Source: Bedellia somnulentella | Lineage: Eukaryota > Arthropoda > Insecta > Lepidoptera > Bedelliidae | Assembly: GCA_963576735.1 (NCBI GenBank) | Contig: OY755172.1 | Location: 4,526,001-4,590,000 of the forward strand | DNA: 64,000 nt | Direction of reading: 5' to 3' | The notes under the pieces: generated by a model | Told to the model about the DNA's origin: nothing | The model's database searches: none | The model's input: only the letters and a program-made list of their open reading frames with translations | Part shown: positions 20,716 to 31,656 of the stretch, piece after piece | Position numbering within the stretch: position 1 is the stretch's first letter | Layout: every line of letters starts with the position of its first letter | Made by a program: the position numbers and the translations under genes

Positions 20716-20863
20716 AGATTGCGTATCTTTTGCGACCAGCGATTGTGTCGCAAGTAGCAAGATGGTGGTTGTCAATGTGATAAATTTGTATTCGATTTAC
20801 AGTTTTGACAACTACAATATTGCAACTTGCGATGCAATCGATAGTCCGAATGATACGTAATAC
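20716..20863. repeat. Imperfect inverted repeat of about 65-bp arms
   Basis: The left arm contains GCGTATCTTTTGCGACCAGC and GTCGCAAGTAGCAAGATGG. The right arm read in reverse complement gives ACGTATCATTCGGACTATC and ATCGCAAGTTGCAATATTG. The arms match at roughly two thirds of positions and face each other across about 15 bases. It is MITE-like. The open frames drawn over it are products of the symmetry. Confidence 0.5.
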
Positions 20864-21110
20864 GGCCGGTTGACAGACATTAACAACTGCTACCGTGTAG
20901 TAGCTGAGAGTCTCAGCCTGAGACAGACGTCTTAAGGTGTCCTCCGATCCACACCACACTACCTCATCCTAAACAAATGGGATATCTCACAATATGAACT
21001 TAGATTCACAAGAGCTTAGAGCAAAGATAATGATATAAGAATATGTGTTACTTTATAATGTAACAACGTCTTTTAAGTTTTTCTTTAATTGATTTGATAC
21101 GTTTGACGTG

Positions 21111-21338
21111 TTGTGCCGGCTCAGAATGTCACTACCCCTTTCTACCCACAGGTGTCATAAGAGGCGACTAAGGGTATTGGGCTTCTTTAGGTGGTTTTGG
21201 GCGATGCGGTTGGAGACCCATCACCAACGATACTTTATTTCTACCCCTATCAGCTTCCAAATGTGGATGAGGAGTTTCAAGCTCGCTCCCTTTTTTGGGA
21301 TATATATCAGTGAGTAAATGTATGTATGTGTATGTATT
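21111..21338 (+). mobile_element. TATG-tailed retroposon, diverged copy
   Basis: It carries TTGTGCCGGCTCAGAATGTC, GAGGCGACTAAGGGTATTGG, GCGATGCGGTTGGAGACCCA and an ending in TATGTATG. There are several differences from the 12.2-kb copy. No clear target duplication was found. Confidence 0.75.
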
Positions 21339-21552
21339 TATTACGTTTAGAAGATGGATATCAATCTACAAATATTTGGGGCACTTATTTTCTAGGATAA
21401 ATAAGCAGCAACAATTTTTTCAAGTGTTCTGCCCCACTTCGAACGGGACGTTGACAGATGAGCAGATGACCTATAATTGCATTCAACGAGATACGTTTTG
21501 ATTGTGTACACTTTCTTAGATATAGGCATTTAGGGTACTATCTAGGACAATG

Positions 21553-21800
21553 TCTGTGCGTGGATAGGTGACTAGCTTCATGGTCCTTCGTGGTCTTCAT
21601 GAGCCACATTTATGAGATGAGCATAAAATTAAATGATTATTTCCTAGTCTTGCATTTTATTTACATGTGTATTGTATAGTAATGAATATACCATTAGGTT
21701 CGTATCCCGTGCACAAGTCACTAGGTTGTACTTACTTTTGGATACTTTACTGATTTGATCTGTGTAATGTGCCTATATATATATATATATTTAATTACAT
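21553..21800 (+). mobile_element. Diverged tRNA-derived SINE (second family)
   Basis: It matches 50857-51099: GTGGATAGGTGACTAGCTTC, GATGAGCATAAA, TTTCCTAGTCTTGCATTTTA, TTGATCTGTGTAATGTGCC. The B box of the head is eroded here. Confidence 0.6.
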
Positions 21801-22079
21801 AAGGAAGACAAAAGCCTGCTGGAGCCAGAGGCAGCGCATATGAGCTTGAGACTTGTATATCCGTGCCCCAATGGGACCCTAAAGGCGTATGTATGAAATA
21901 TGTATGTATGTATGTATAAGAAGTAAAGTGTGTGTGTACTAAAAATTAAATTTCAGAGATTTAATCAGATTAGAGAGATATTGCTGACCGAATCACCTGA
22001 TTATGCGAAAAAAGATGTAGTAAATAAAACGTCAAACAACTGAAAAATAAAAATAAAAAATCATTTTTACTCAACCATC
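21801..22079. other. Non-coding stretch with a retroposon tail
   Basis: It contains CCCCAATGGGACCCTAAAGG and a TATGTATG tail near 21860-21920, the 3' end of an unclassified retroposon. The remainder is AT-rich. Confidence 0.45.
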
Positions 22080-22084
22080 ATAAC

Positions 22085-22321
22085 TGTTACAGTGAAGTCG
22101 CGTTGTGCAACCTATTTGGATAAATTATTATTTTATAGGTCTTTGGTATTTTTGTGTTTCATAGCAACGGTTGTTTATTTTGATAGACAGTTGATTTGTA
22201 AAATATCTTTGTGTTGTGTTTTCCTTTTAACCGAAATATATTGACGAGTTTATGATCTTTAATATTGGTATCATTAATATAAAGTTCACTGCGAGGTTAT
22301 TCAAAACGTGCTCCTTTAAGT
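22085..22321 (+). repeat. copia 5' LTR
   Basis: This 237-bp LTR starts TGTTACAGTGAAGTCGCG and ends CTCCTTTAAGT. It matches the 3' LTR except for C versus T near the end (CTCC/CTCT). It should hold promoter and polyadenylation signals. The end GT is unusual for an LTR but is fixed by the flanking ATAAC duplication and the primer site. Confidence 0.93.
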
Positions 22322-22339
22322 GGTTATGTGCCCTAGTCC
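22322..22339 (+). promoter_or_regulatory. Primer-binding site of the half-tRNA type
   Basis: GGTTATGTGCCCTAGTCC directly follows the LTR. It resembles the copia site that pairs with an internal part of initiator tRNA-Met, the tRNA fragment that primes copia minus-strand DNA. Confidence 0.75.
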
Positions 22340-22355
22340 ATGCTAAAAATTGAAA

Positions 22356-23549
22356 ATGGAAATAAGTAAAATTTCAATTCAAAAATTTGATGGTACTAAT
22401 TGGATACCATGGAGATACCGTATGTGTGCAATGCTGCGCGGTATAGACGGTCTCATGGATATTGTGGAAGGAAAAACTCGGAAGCCTGAGAGGCCTGCAG
22501 CTGTCAACGGGGATGCTGATGGTGTAACTGCAACAGCCTTGGCATGTTATGAAAAGGAGTTAAGCAATTATTTAATAAAGGAAAGTAATGCGCTGCTCCT
22601 TATAACAAATAATATTTCGGATGAAACACTTGACAAAGTTTTAAGGTTTTCCCATCCTAAAGACGTCTGGGACGAGCTTCACAGGCTCTACGACGGTGTA
22701 AATGAGGATCGGATATACAATGTTTGTATGGAGTTCTTCAGATTGAAAAAAGATAATAATGACGACATCGCAACACATGTATCAAAATTGAAAAATCTTT
22801 GGCATAAATTGAATAGTGAGCTTATTAAAGAAGATGAAGGAAGAGAATTGCCTGCACTTCTCTTAATTTGCAAGATTCTAGACACTTTGCCTGAGGAGTA
22901 TTTTTCATTCAAATCAAGTTGGATGCTCATGGCGAAAAATCAAAGAACTATAGAAAACCTGACCAGTCAACTATGTTCCCATGAGAGAGCACTTTCAAAT
23001 GCTCATGAAGGCATCGAAGGCACAAGCGGAGAGGCTTTGGCGGCAACTTCGGGGAAATGCCTTGGAAAGAAGGAACCGAGTCGGACCCCAGTCAGTGTAA
23101 GAAAGACAACTAAGACGTACAAGTGTCATTTTTGTAATGAAGTTGGTCATTTTAAACGAGACTGTCCTAAGAGAAAAAATCGCGAAGAAAGAGGCCAAGC
23201 AAGTAGTTTGATGCTTGTTGAAATAAATAATACGGATGGTTGTACATCTGATCGTGACCACTGGTATGTAGACAATGGGGCTACTCATCATGTAACGATG
23301 CGAGATGATCTTTTTGAAGATTTTACACATTTTTCCGTACCTCATATTGTTACAACGGCTGATGGTAAGGTGATTCAGGCTTTAGGTAAAGGCTCCATAC
23401 GATTCAATACCAAAGCCAGAGGACATTTCTTTCTACGTGATGTCTGGCTAGTTCCAAGTATATCAAAGAATTTATTTTCTGTTCTTGCTACTCAAGATAG
23501 AAACCTAAAAAAGTCTCTTCAAGTCTTATGTAACGTCGTGTATAATTGA
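22356..23549 (+). pseudogene. copia gag and protease segment
   Basis: The first ATG of the polyprotein is at 22356; an upstream TTG in the same frame is not a eukaryotic start. Residues 1-230 are a copia-type gag (KFDGTNWIPWRYRM, then a DUF4219/UBN2-like region with VWDELHRLYDG). A CCHC zinc knuckle (CHFCNEVGHFKRDC) lies near residues 256-269. The protease active site is WYVDNGATHH near residue 303, with Asn in place of the usual Ser of DSGA. The frame breaks in the A6 run at 23507-23512, and the next segment continues in another frame. Confidence 0.9.
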
Positions 23550-26043
23550 AGTCGATGGAAAGGTTACAGTCACTGGGAAAAGGGAGAGGTATGGTGGATT
23601 ATATGAATTAGAGTGTTTTGCAGTTCGACCAAGGGAAGCAGATGTGAATGCACTTGATACATTGCAGCTCTATCATGAACGTTTTGGCCACCAAGATAAA
23701 AGGCACGTAAGAAGTCTTATAGAAAGAGAATTTGACCTGAAGACGAAAGAAACAGGAGAGCTCTGCGAAGGTTGCATATTCGCAAAGGCACACAGAAGGA
23801 AATTCGGAGTTAGAGAGAAGGCAACTTCACCGGGTGAACGAATCCACTCAGATGTTTGCGGGCCTTTCCCGTCTTCATACTCCAAATACAGATATTTTGT
23901 GCTGTTCAAAGATGAATATACCCGTTACCGTTATGTATATTTCATGAAAGAAAAGTCTGAAGTACATATGAAGCTAAAGCAGATGTTAGCTGAAGTAAAA
24001 ACAGTGGGACATACTGCAAAAGAATTTCTCAGCGATAACGGTGGAGAATTCAACAATGAAAAAGTCAAGAATGAGTTAATGTATTATGGAATACATCAAA
24101 GGTTAGTAATGCCGTATACACCAGAGCAGAACGGCTGTAGTGAGAGAGATAACCGAACGATTGAAGAATCAGCACGTGCTATGATGCATGCACATGAACA
24201 GTTACCAGAAAATTTGTGGGCTGAGCTGGTTCATACAGCTGTCTACATATTGAACAGAACTGGACCAACTCTGGTTGAACACAAGAGTCCGTATGAATTG
24301 TGGTTGAACAAAAAGCCTCAGATTAAGCATCTCAGAATTATAGGTTCAACATGCTACGCACATGTACCTGAGCCCAAAAGGAAGAAATTACAGAAAAAGG
24401 CAAAGAAATGTGTGCTGATTGGGTATGACAATGATGATGGCTATCGGCTCTGGGATGTGACTTCAAACTCTCTAATTAGGTCAAGAGATGTAACGTTTGA
24501 TGAAAAACCTATTAGGTCTACTCTTGATGTTTTGGACAAGGTAGATAATAGAAAAGAATGTGGTGATATTGAGATTTCTCTTCGTAACGACAATAAATCT
24601 CAAGATACTGGTAATGAAGTTACTGCCTCAAATGTAAGAATGGATCATTTTGACATCGTTCCAACGAGAGATGATACAATTGAGAATGTTAATGATCAGA
24701 ACCAGTTTGACGATGTGATTAATGAAGAACTATTTGAATCAGGGGGGAATAGTTATGAGGATGATGAAAACGTGGATGACGAGAATGATATTATCATTGA
24801 AAGAGTTTTACGAGATCGGTCACAACTCAAACCACCAGTAAGATTCAAAGACTTCATAATGACAACGATGGCTGAGCCTAATACATATATGGAGGCAGCA
24901 ACGTGTTCAGAGAAAGAATTGTGGATGAAAGCTATGGATAGCGAAATTCAGTCACTGAAAAACAATGAGACATGGTCATTAGTTAAGTTACCGAAACACA
25001 GAAAGGCTATACCATGCAAATGGGTATTTCGTGTTAAACTGAATGCTGATGGGTCTGTTGACAAGTACAAAGCAAGGTTGGTAGCAAAAGGTTTTCGTCA
25101 AAGAAAAGGTGAAGATTATGATCAAACTTTTAGCCCAGTTGCCAAAATGTCAACAGTGAGAACTCTTTTAAGCATTGCTGCTAACGAGAACATGACATTA
25201 TGCCAATTCGACGTGACTACTGCATTTTTATATGGATCTCTTAATAATGAAGAGATATATATGAAACAGCCAGAAGGCTATGATGATGGATCTGGTAGAG
25301 TATGTTTATTAAAAAAGAGTATCTACGGGTTAAAGCAAGCACCGAGGTGCTGGAATAAAACAATATTTGATTTCTTCAAAGAAGTTGGTTTTGAAGTAAG
25401 TGAGGCAGATCCTTGTCTATTTAAACGTGAAAGGAACAACAAGAAACTAGTCGTGGTTCTTTACGTAGATGATGGACTTGTTGCTGCTACAAGTCAGGAG
25501 CTGATAGATGAATTCCTGAATGAATTAAAGGAACGCTTTAAAATAACTGTCAAACCAGCTTCATTTTATCTCGGGATAGAGATTGAAATCAGAGAAGGTA
25601 TAATCAGAATCCATCAAACTTCTTATGCAAAGAAGATATTAAGGCGATTTGGTATGGAAGAGTGTCGACCAGTGTCAACACCAATCATCAAAGAAGACGT
25701 TATCCAGAATAAACAAAATGAAGATGACTTTATGATGAAAAATTATCGACAAGTCGTTGGAGCGTTAGCATACCTGATGGTTGGAACAAGACCTGATATT
25801 GCATATGTTGTAAGCGTTGTGTCAAGAAATCTAGAAAACCCAACGCAGGCAGATTGTTTGAAGCTGAAACGAATACTTCGATACTTACAGTACACACCGG
25901 ACATGGGCATCATTTACGGAGGAAACCATAAGAGAGTTCTTGAAAGTTATAGTGATGCAGACCATGGTGGAGATATAAGTACTGGACGATCAACATCTGG
26001 AGTTTTGTGCATGTATGCATGGAGGAGCTATTTCGTGGTTTAG
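23515..26043 (+). pseudogene. copia integrase and reverse transcriptase segment
   Basis: Polyprotein sense resumes right after the A-run frameshift. The GTG at 23644 that begins the longest reading is only the first permissible codon. The zinc-binding HHCC domain (HERFGHQ... CEGC) is followed by the integrase catalytic residues in HSDVCGPF, LSDNGGEF and PEQNGCSERDN, an SYTR-like linker and an acidic hinge. The reverse transcriptase has PCKWVFRVK, FDVTTAFLYG, YGLKQAPRCW and the catalytic YVDDGLVA (near 25464). The start of RNase H (SYSDADHGGD) follows. The frame ends near 26014, where a small indel in TGCATGTATGCATGG shifts reading. Confidence 0.93.
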
Positions 26044-26416
26044 CCAGAGACAAACCAGTGTAGCCATCTCTACTACTGAAGCCGAAATTGTTGCTGCTAG
26101 TGAGACTACTAGAGAAGTTGTTTGGCTGGTACGACTCTTGGAATTTTTAACGAAGTTAGAAGGATTGCCAGTTCTTCGAATTGACAATGAAGCTGCCATA
26201 AGACTGGCCGAGAATCCAGAGTTTCATCGTCGTACTAAACATATCAGAATAAGACATTTCTTTGTGAGAGAAATAGTGAACGCTGGTAACTTATTGATAC
26301 AGAAAGTATCATCAGAACGACAGCTAGCGGATTTACTTACAAAGGCCTTGCCAAGACCAAGAATACAAAGATTAGTTAATGATATAGGTTTACAACGAGA
26401 GAAGGTGTTACAGTGA
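26015..26416 (+). pseudogene. copia RNase H segment
   Basis: This continues RNase H in a third frame: GGAISWFSQRQTSVAISTTE, then RIDNEAAIRLAENPEFHRRT and the C-terminal HIRIRHFFVRE. It ends inside the start of the 3' LTR. The ATG at 26015 is not a genuine initiation site. In an intact copia element this would be the end of the single polyprotein. Confidence 0.9.
26396..26405 (+). promoter_or_regulatory. Polypurine tract of copia
   Basis: CGAGAGAAGG lies directly before the 3' LTR (TGTTACAG). It is the expected plus-strand primer position. Confidence 0.65.
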
Positions 26417-26642
26417 AGTCGCGTTGTGCAACCTATTTGGATAAATTATTATTTTATAGGTCTTTGGTATTTTTGTGTTTCATAGCAACGGTTGTTTATT
26501 TTGATAGACAGTTGATTTGTAAAATATCTTTGTGTTGTGTTTTCCTTTTAACCGAAATATATTGACGAGTTTATGATCTTTAATATTGGTATCATTAATA
26601 TAAAGTTCACTGCGAGGTTATTCAAAACGTGCTCTTTTAAGT
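26406..26642 (+). repeat. copia 3' LTR
   Basis: This 237-bp LTR is the same as 22085-22321 apart from one T near the end (CTCTTTTAAGT). Confidence 0.93.
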
Positions 26643-26647
26643 ATAAC

Positions 26648-27944
26648 TAAGTTCTGTAACGGAATTAACAAATACTCAACTGTGTTTCTCGTCGAGCTAC
26701 TAAATTGTATAAAAACGGAAGCGCAGATGGGAACTAATTTATTTAAACACTTTATTGCATACAAAACAACACTATTACAATTGAATCTCAATAATTTGTA
26801 TCATATCACACTGTACATTATATTGAATCCATCAAAGGTCTTATTCATGTATCAATTGCCATTTATTGCTGTGAGAACCGTTTCTCCAAAAACGTTTTGA
26901 TTACGACTATAAGAATTTTCAAAATAAATTGTACCTAACAAAATACGTTTATTATACTAACTATTTTCATTCAATGGGATTCAGCTATCAATCCACCATG
27001 TCAATGACGTATCAAAAAACTATGAAAACAATTAAAGAAAAAAGTATGTCGACAAAGTAAGCCTAAGACTTTGAAGAGAAAACTACCTATAAAAAAATAC
27101 TACGCATGCTTTAAAAATGTAAAAGACTAAAAATATTATCAAAAATTTGAAAATATAAATGTGTATTAGTAGTAATTTGTGTCTTTTGCATTTTTGTCTT
27201 ATTTAATATAATTTAGTAGATATGAAATAAGACGGAAAGGCACAATTTCGGCTTAAACAGTTTATATTCAAAACAGTTGCAAGCAGTCAAAATATCATTT
27301 AGATAGCTGTCTAGAACGAACCAAAGAACCGCCAGTCGAGAACCTAAAGGTATTAACAAACGATCACCCGCCCCGTCCTGGACAGTAAAGTCAACTAATA
27401 ATTCTTTGCAAATTTTTCCTTATCCTACATATTAAACACTTGTTCATTTCATATCATAACAAATTGTGTATAATAGATAGTACTTAACACTGTTGAATAG
27501 TTGTTGTTGCCATTTAAACTCGGTTTGTCCGGGACGGCGCGCGATTGTGTGTTGGTACCTCAACAGTCGTCGCGATTAGCCTGGATTTGTGACGAGCTGT
27601 CAATAAAGGCGCATTGTGACAATTTATCGTCGCATCCATTGATATTATTACTACGCACACTATAAGGATTCATATTAACCGAAGCCGACACTCACATGTA
27701 GCTCAACGTGTACTGATTTACATAAAACTTTATAATCGTTGGCTTGCAGATTAGCGGTTTGCGTCTCGAGCACTCTATGAATGGCATACCTATATGAATC
27801 ATGCTTTTAATGTGAATCTTAGTATAATCATAAAAAATAGGTTAATGCGAATCCATCGTTAGATCCTCGAAGTTCATCATGTGACCTATCGGGAGGTAGA
27901 TGCGTTATTAGGCATCTTACAGGCAACCGTTCCAAAGATCTTAG
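26648..27944. other. Non-coding stretch
   Basis: The sequence is AT-rich, except for a moderately GC-rich patch at about 27500-27650 (GGACGGCGCGCGATTG, CGTCGCGATTAGCC) that could be regulatory. No coding exon is recognised. Confidence 0.4.
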
Positions 27945-28159
27945 ATAAAAAGATAAAAATAAAATATATTTATTTCAAAATAAAAAGAATTGTCCTCTAT
28001 TTTTTGAACGTCACAAACTGACGTATAAGTTAAATCTTACTCTACTGGCTCTACTTCGGATTCGGAAGGTGTATTGTTGCGAGAAGAACCCGTAAGAAAC
28101 TCAGCAACACACATCTTTTCTTAGTCATATTACAATATTGGTGTATGTCTGGAAATATC

Positions 28160-28320
28160 CTGAATAGAGCCCTGGTGACACCAAGCAGTTTCATCTATCA
28201 TATAATCATTTAAACTGTAATAAGCTTTTAAATGAAGATTGCGTTTTGTAATTACTTTGAATTTCTTTTCTGTTAGATTCAAAATGTCATCAGGTATTTT
28301 ATTATAAAATTTTACACATA
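28160..28320 (-). pseudogene. LINE ORF2 C-terminus, beyond the Helitron
   Basis: The minus strand reads CVKFYNKIPDDILNLTEKKF, then VITKRNLHLKAYYSLNDYM, and ends around HQGSIQDI. It joins in frame to the sequence right of the Helitron (TSFMG) at an AT dinucleotide. The 3' untranslated part extends to about 27945. Confidence 0.82.
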
Positions 28321-28526
28321 TCTATGTATATGAAAGAAAGTTTTGTTAGTTAAACTATTTATAACTCAAGAACGAATAAACCGATTTAGCTGAAATTTTC
28401 TGGAAAGGTAGCTAAGCGCCAGGAAAAGGACATAGGATATATATCATCAAGCTAAATTAATATCGTAGGGGGTAAGCATTAAACATTATTTAACACCATC
28501 CGTGCGAAGCCGGGGCGGTCCACTAG
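28321..28526 (+). mobile_element. 206-bp non-autonomous Helitron in a LINE
   Basis: The element starts TCTATGTATATGAAAG after a host A and ends GTGCGAAGCCGGGGCGGTCCA, closing with CTAG before a host T. Its removal restores the LINE reading frame with no extra or missing base, as expected for Helitrons, which make no target duplication. The interior ACTCAAGAACGAATAAACCG is typical of short insect Helitrons. Confidence 0.9.
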
Positions 28527-29161
28527 TAACCCCATAAAAGATGTATTTATTTTTGATAATGTGTACTTTTGATTTGAAATTATATTATTATCTCTTAGAC
28601 TTCTAGTATGTCTGTCACAGTTCTTGGGAAATGCTTTCAAATTTTTTCTTACATACATGATGTTTTCATATATATATTGAGTATCATGGCCGTGTCATTA
28701 TATTCATGGTTTTAAAAAATTATCTAAGGGAATCTCTTGAACCTAAATTATAAATAGCTCTTATTGCTCTTTTCTGTAGAATAAATATGGACCTAACATC
28801 GGCAGCTCTGCCCCAGAGTAAAATGCCATTAGACATGATGCTATAAAAATAACTATAGTAAACTAAACGAGTGGTCACGTGCGGAGGCAGCACTGCTTAG
28901 CCTGCCAACTAGCGTGCTAATGTGGGGTCCCCATTAGAGCTTTGAGTCCAGATGTATCCCTTAGAAAACTGTGCTATCCGTAAATGCTAATTTTTCATTA
29001 TTTAATGTAATTTTATTATCAACACTTTTATCATTTGGTAATGCAAATTTAATACATTTTGTTTTTTTGGCATTTAGTACAAGATTATTTGAAGCAAACC
29101 ATGTTTGAATTTGGAAAACTGCATTATTTACATCGTCAATATTTTCCAAGTTCCTTTTAAC
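28527..29161 (-). pseudogene. LINE reverse transcriptase, middle and C-terminal part
   Basis: The minus-strand reading at 28961-29170 gives FQIQTWFASNNLVLNAKKTK, the classical region after the catalytic box of Jockey/CR1 reverse transcriptases. After a short non-matching piece near 28880-28960, further codons read YSYFYSIMSNGILLWG, IFILQKRAIRAIYNLGSRDS and NIMYVRKN, the thumb and C-terminal tail. Scattered stops and at least one frameshift make it a pseudogene. Confidence 0.8.
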
Positions 29162-29535
29162 TGATAGCAACCGTGATAGCCCAGTGGGTAGAACACTTGG
29201 TTCTCGTGCAAGCGACTAGTGTTCAAATCCCGGGTCGGGCCTACACCAATTTGTCTTTTCTAAAGACATATGTGTGGTTAATTTATCATGGTTGTTAACG
29301 GTGAGGGAAAACATCGTGAGGAAACCCACATGACTAAGTTGTACTTAATCATGTGACAGTGTATTCGTACAAAACGGCGATAGGCCTGCCCCCTATCACG
29401 TGAGTACACTGTCCATGCAAAACGTGGGTACTCTGAACACCAGGTGACAAAGTCACGTGATGTTCAGAAGTATTAGTACCTCTGCCAACCCCTTCGGGGA
29501 TATTCGGCGTGAACGTTTATGTTATGTTATGTTAT
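29162..29535 (+). mobile_element. tRNA-derived SINE with TATGT tail, full length
   Basis: The 374-bp element has a tRNA-like head: A box TAGCCCAGTGG and B box GTTCAAATCCC near 29221. The body includes AACGGTGAGGGAAAACATCG, GGCCTGCCCCCTATCACGTG and CAGGTGACAAAGTCACGTGA, and the tail is GTTAT repeats. The 12-bp target duplication GTTCCTTTTAAC is at 29150-29161 and 29536-29547. It depends on a LINE partner for movement. This is the best-preserved copy of the family here. Confidence 0.93.
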
Positions 29536-29547
29536 GTTCCTTTTAAC

Positions 29548-29699
29548 GTCAAAAATTAGAGGTGTATCATCAGCAAATAATACTATTTCAGAACTTTTCT
29601 TTACAATGAACGGCAAATCATTATATACTATACTAGCAACAAAAATGGGCCTAATATATCCCTGTGGAATACCCATGAGTAACATGAGTTCCAGATAAT
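29548..29699 (-). pseudogene. LINE reverse transcriptase catalytic segment
   Basis: Upstream of the SINE the minus strand reads GIPQGYIRPIF, then VYNDLPFIVKKSSEIVLFAD followed by DT. This covers the RT motif G.PQG and the catalytic F-A-D-D box. It connects through the SINE target site to the frame at 29161. The element ends at about 29699, so it is 5'-truncated in the usual LINE way. Confidence 0.8.
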
Positions 29700-30640
29700 T
29701 TTATTTTATCGATTTGCACTTTTTGTATTCGATCTGATTCGATCTGAGAAGTAGTAGTAGTATAGTCTTATATGAACCGCTTGATGTGAGAAAGCTAATT
29801 GCCATTAGATCACCCGTAAGCTTTCCGACGATCATAATAAGAACCACGTAAAATTCTGTAAGAAAACGCTTCAAAAGGTAAACCGAGGGGAGTCCGATCA
29901 CATCTACATCATCGTACCAAATTCCACAATCTACGAGATGCTAAAGCAGATGCACCCCGTAGCCGTTTATATGCGGCCATCATGCATCAATTGCACTTAT
30001 ATATCTCAGATTTTTTTACGCAGAGTACCACCAGTTATTTTGCCACCGGATATAACTTTTGAAATTCCAATATACACTTATGCTATTGGGAAATAACAGC
30101 GTGAATATACGTACTTATGTTCGGAATTTGAGTCCAGAGCCGCTTCATCCTGAGCGACAACATTCCCACAGATTTCGTGAAGTTATTGCTATGCTACAAT
30201 TTAGAAAACTTTTCGTGGTTATAAATGTATACTTTACGTTAGTTTAAAAATAAGATCTACTCGAATTTGAAACTAGACAAATAAATAAACCAAAAATTAA
30301 CTGTTAATCGAACTATTAAGAATACAAAAATTAATAGTTCGTCATTATTATAATCGTTCAAGATTAAATTTTCGAATCACTTCATTCTATCAATGATCAA
30401 GAATATTTGGTGTAATTAAAACAAGACTATAAATGTCTAGAAACATGTGACTAAGTGTGTCTATGTAACTGTGCGTTTGCCTTTGTACTACTTTCGATCC
30501 CAGCCCAGTAGCGCATGAGGTTTTTAAATCAGGATCATAAAATGCAAAGCCGATCAAGTTTTTTCAAAAAAAGGGACGATAATAAGAATTTAAGAGTTTT
30601 TTCATGAAAACCTGACTCTAAAGATACCGAACCACATTAA
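29700..30640. other. Non-coding stretch, nothing recognised
   Basis: This is AT-rich sequence left of the next repeat, with no convincing open frame or repeat. Confidence 0.4.
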
Positions 30641-30757
30641 ATCAATAAATTGCAGTGACACACGAACAGACGGACATGATACGATGATGATGACAGATAT
30701 GATGAAACTGATGGGGTTTTGTTTTTTGTCATCCGGCTACGAAACCCCAAAAATGAT
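30641..30757 (+). repeat. Dispersed repeat of the GGTTCCGTTTTTTGCCA type
   Basis: It carries ACAGACGGACATGATACG, then GGGGTTTTGTTTTTTGTC, GGCTACGAAACCCC. The ends GGGGTTT and AAACCCC pair. An opposite-strand relative is at 45221-45345. This motif is frequent in lepidopteran sequence (recall); its class is uncertain. Confidence 0.5.
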
Positions 30758-31414
30758 GATAAAAAAGAGCAAATCGTAGTTTTACCGAAGACATTACGAA
30801 AAAAACAAGAACAACCCTTTGCCGAACCTTACTGACTCAGCACTTTTTAGAAGGGCCTGGTTAATTTTAGGCTCGTATCGTATGGTGTATTTTAGTAAAT
30901 TAAACATATCTTATAAAATGCAAATATACTCTTTAAAAAGCTTACGTTATTTTATTAAAAAGCGTAAGCAAGTATTTTACCGTGTAACTACATACATATG
31001 CATCAGTATCAATTACTAACTAAACAACTTATCATTATCACAGTGATTCTGATAATCTGATAGTATGTTTTTTGTTCCGTATTGATGTAAAGTAGGATTA
31101 ACTAGCGTATTACGACTCGATTAAGAAAACCGGTTTTGGTAACACAAAGAGGAATTCTTGAGTAGGTATGTTTAAACGTAATATTCGGTTTATTGACTTC
31201 CATAGTTGACATTTAATCGGTACCTATCGCTGCTGAACTACTAATGTGTTAGTTTTATACCACAAAGGTTTATAAAGCAAACCATGGAAAATTAAATGGA
31301 TTTTCCATCGTTACGACTGTATGAGACAAATACAAGGAAGTTCCAAGATATTGATTGAGCAATATGAATTGGTACTTTAGAAAAAAAACAATACTAAAGT
31401 TTTATATACTAAAA
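30758..31414. other. Non-coding stretch
   Basis: No gene or repeat is recognised. It is AT-rich throughout. Confidence 0.4.
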
Positions 31415-31656
31415 CTAGCTAACCCAGCAAACGTTGTTTTGCGATATTATTTAATTTTAGGGAATTTCTAGTCCATTAAATAAAAGTAAAATGTTAGGGG
31501 TGGAAAACCCATATCACTTAGGAGCATAAAAAATGGTTAAAAACCTATTCTCCGACCTACTGAATGTGTATGCAGAATTTCATTTAAATCGGTTCAGCTG
31601 TTTCGGAGAAGTTTAGTGACAAACAATGTGACACGTGATTTCTATATGTTAGAAGA
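31415..31656 (-). mobile_element. 242-bp non-autonomous Helitron
   Basis: Read on the minus strand it starts TCTTCTAACATATAGAAATC and ends with a small stem (GCAAA...TTTGC), GGGTTAG and CTAG, followed by T. The interior CTTCTCCGAAACAGCTGAACC is typical of short lepidopteran Helitrons (recall). The base before the 5' end is G rather than A on this strand. There is no coding capacity. Confidence 0.7.

Larger units (their letters stand above)
22080..26647 (+). mobile_element. Complete copia LTR retrotransposon with target duplication
   Basis: The element (22085-26642) is flanked by ATAAC at 22080-22084 and 26643-26647. It has paired 237-bp LTRs, an initiator-tRNA-type primer site, one polyprotein in gag-protease-integrase-RT-RNase H order (the copia order), and a purine tract before the 3' LTR. 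Two frameshifts break the polyprotein. LTRs that differ at one position imply a recent insertion. Confidence 0.95.
27945..29699 (-). mobile_element. 5'-truncated Jockey/CR1-like LINE with two insertions
   Basis: This is a non-LTR retrotransposon on the minus strand. Its 3' end is near 27945 (an A-rich AAAGATAAAAATAAAATATA end read in plus). It is interrupted by a Helitron (28321-28526) and a SINE (29162-29535). The remaining coding part covers the end of the reverse transcriptase and the C-terminal region. The 5' part, including the endonuclease, is missing. Reading across the insertions restores one continuous frame, which dates the LINE as the oldest of the three. Confidence 0.82.

Noticed and set aside
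20645..20959. Pair of mirrored frames at 20.7 kb
   Set aside because: The similarity of the two strands is explained by the inverted repeat there.
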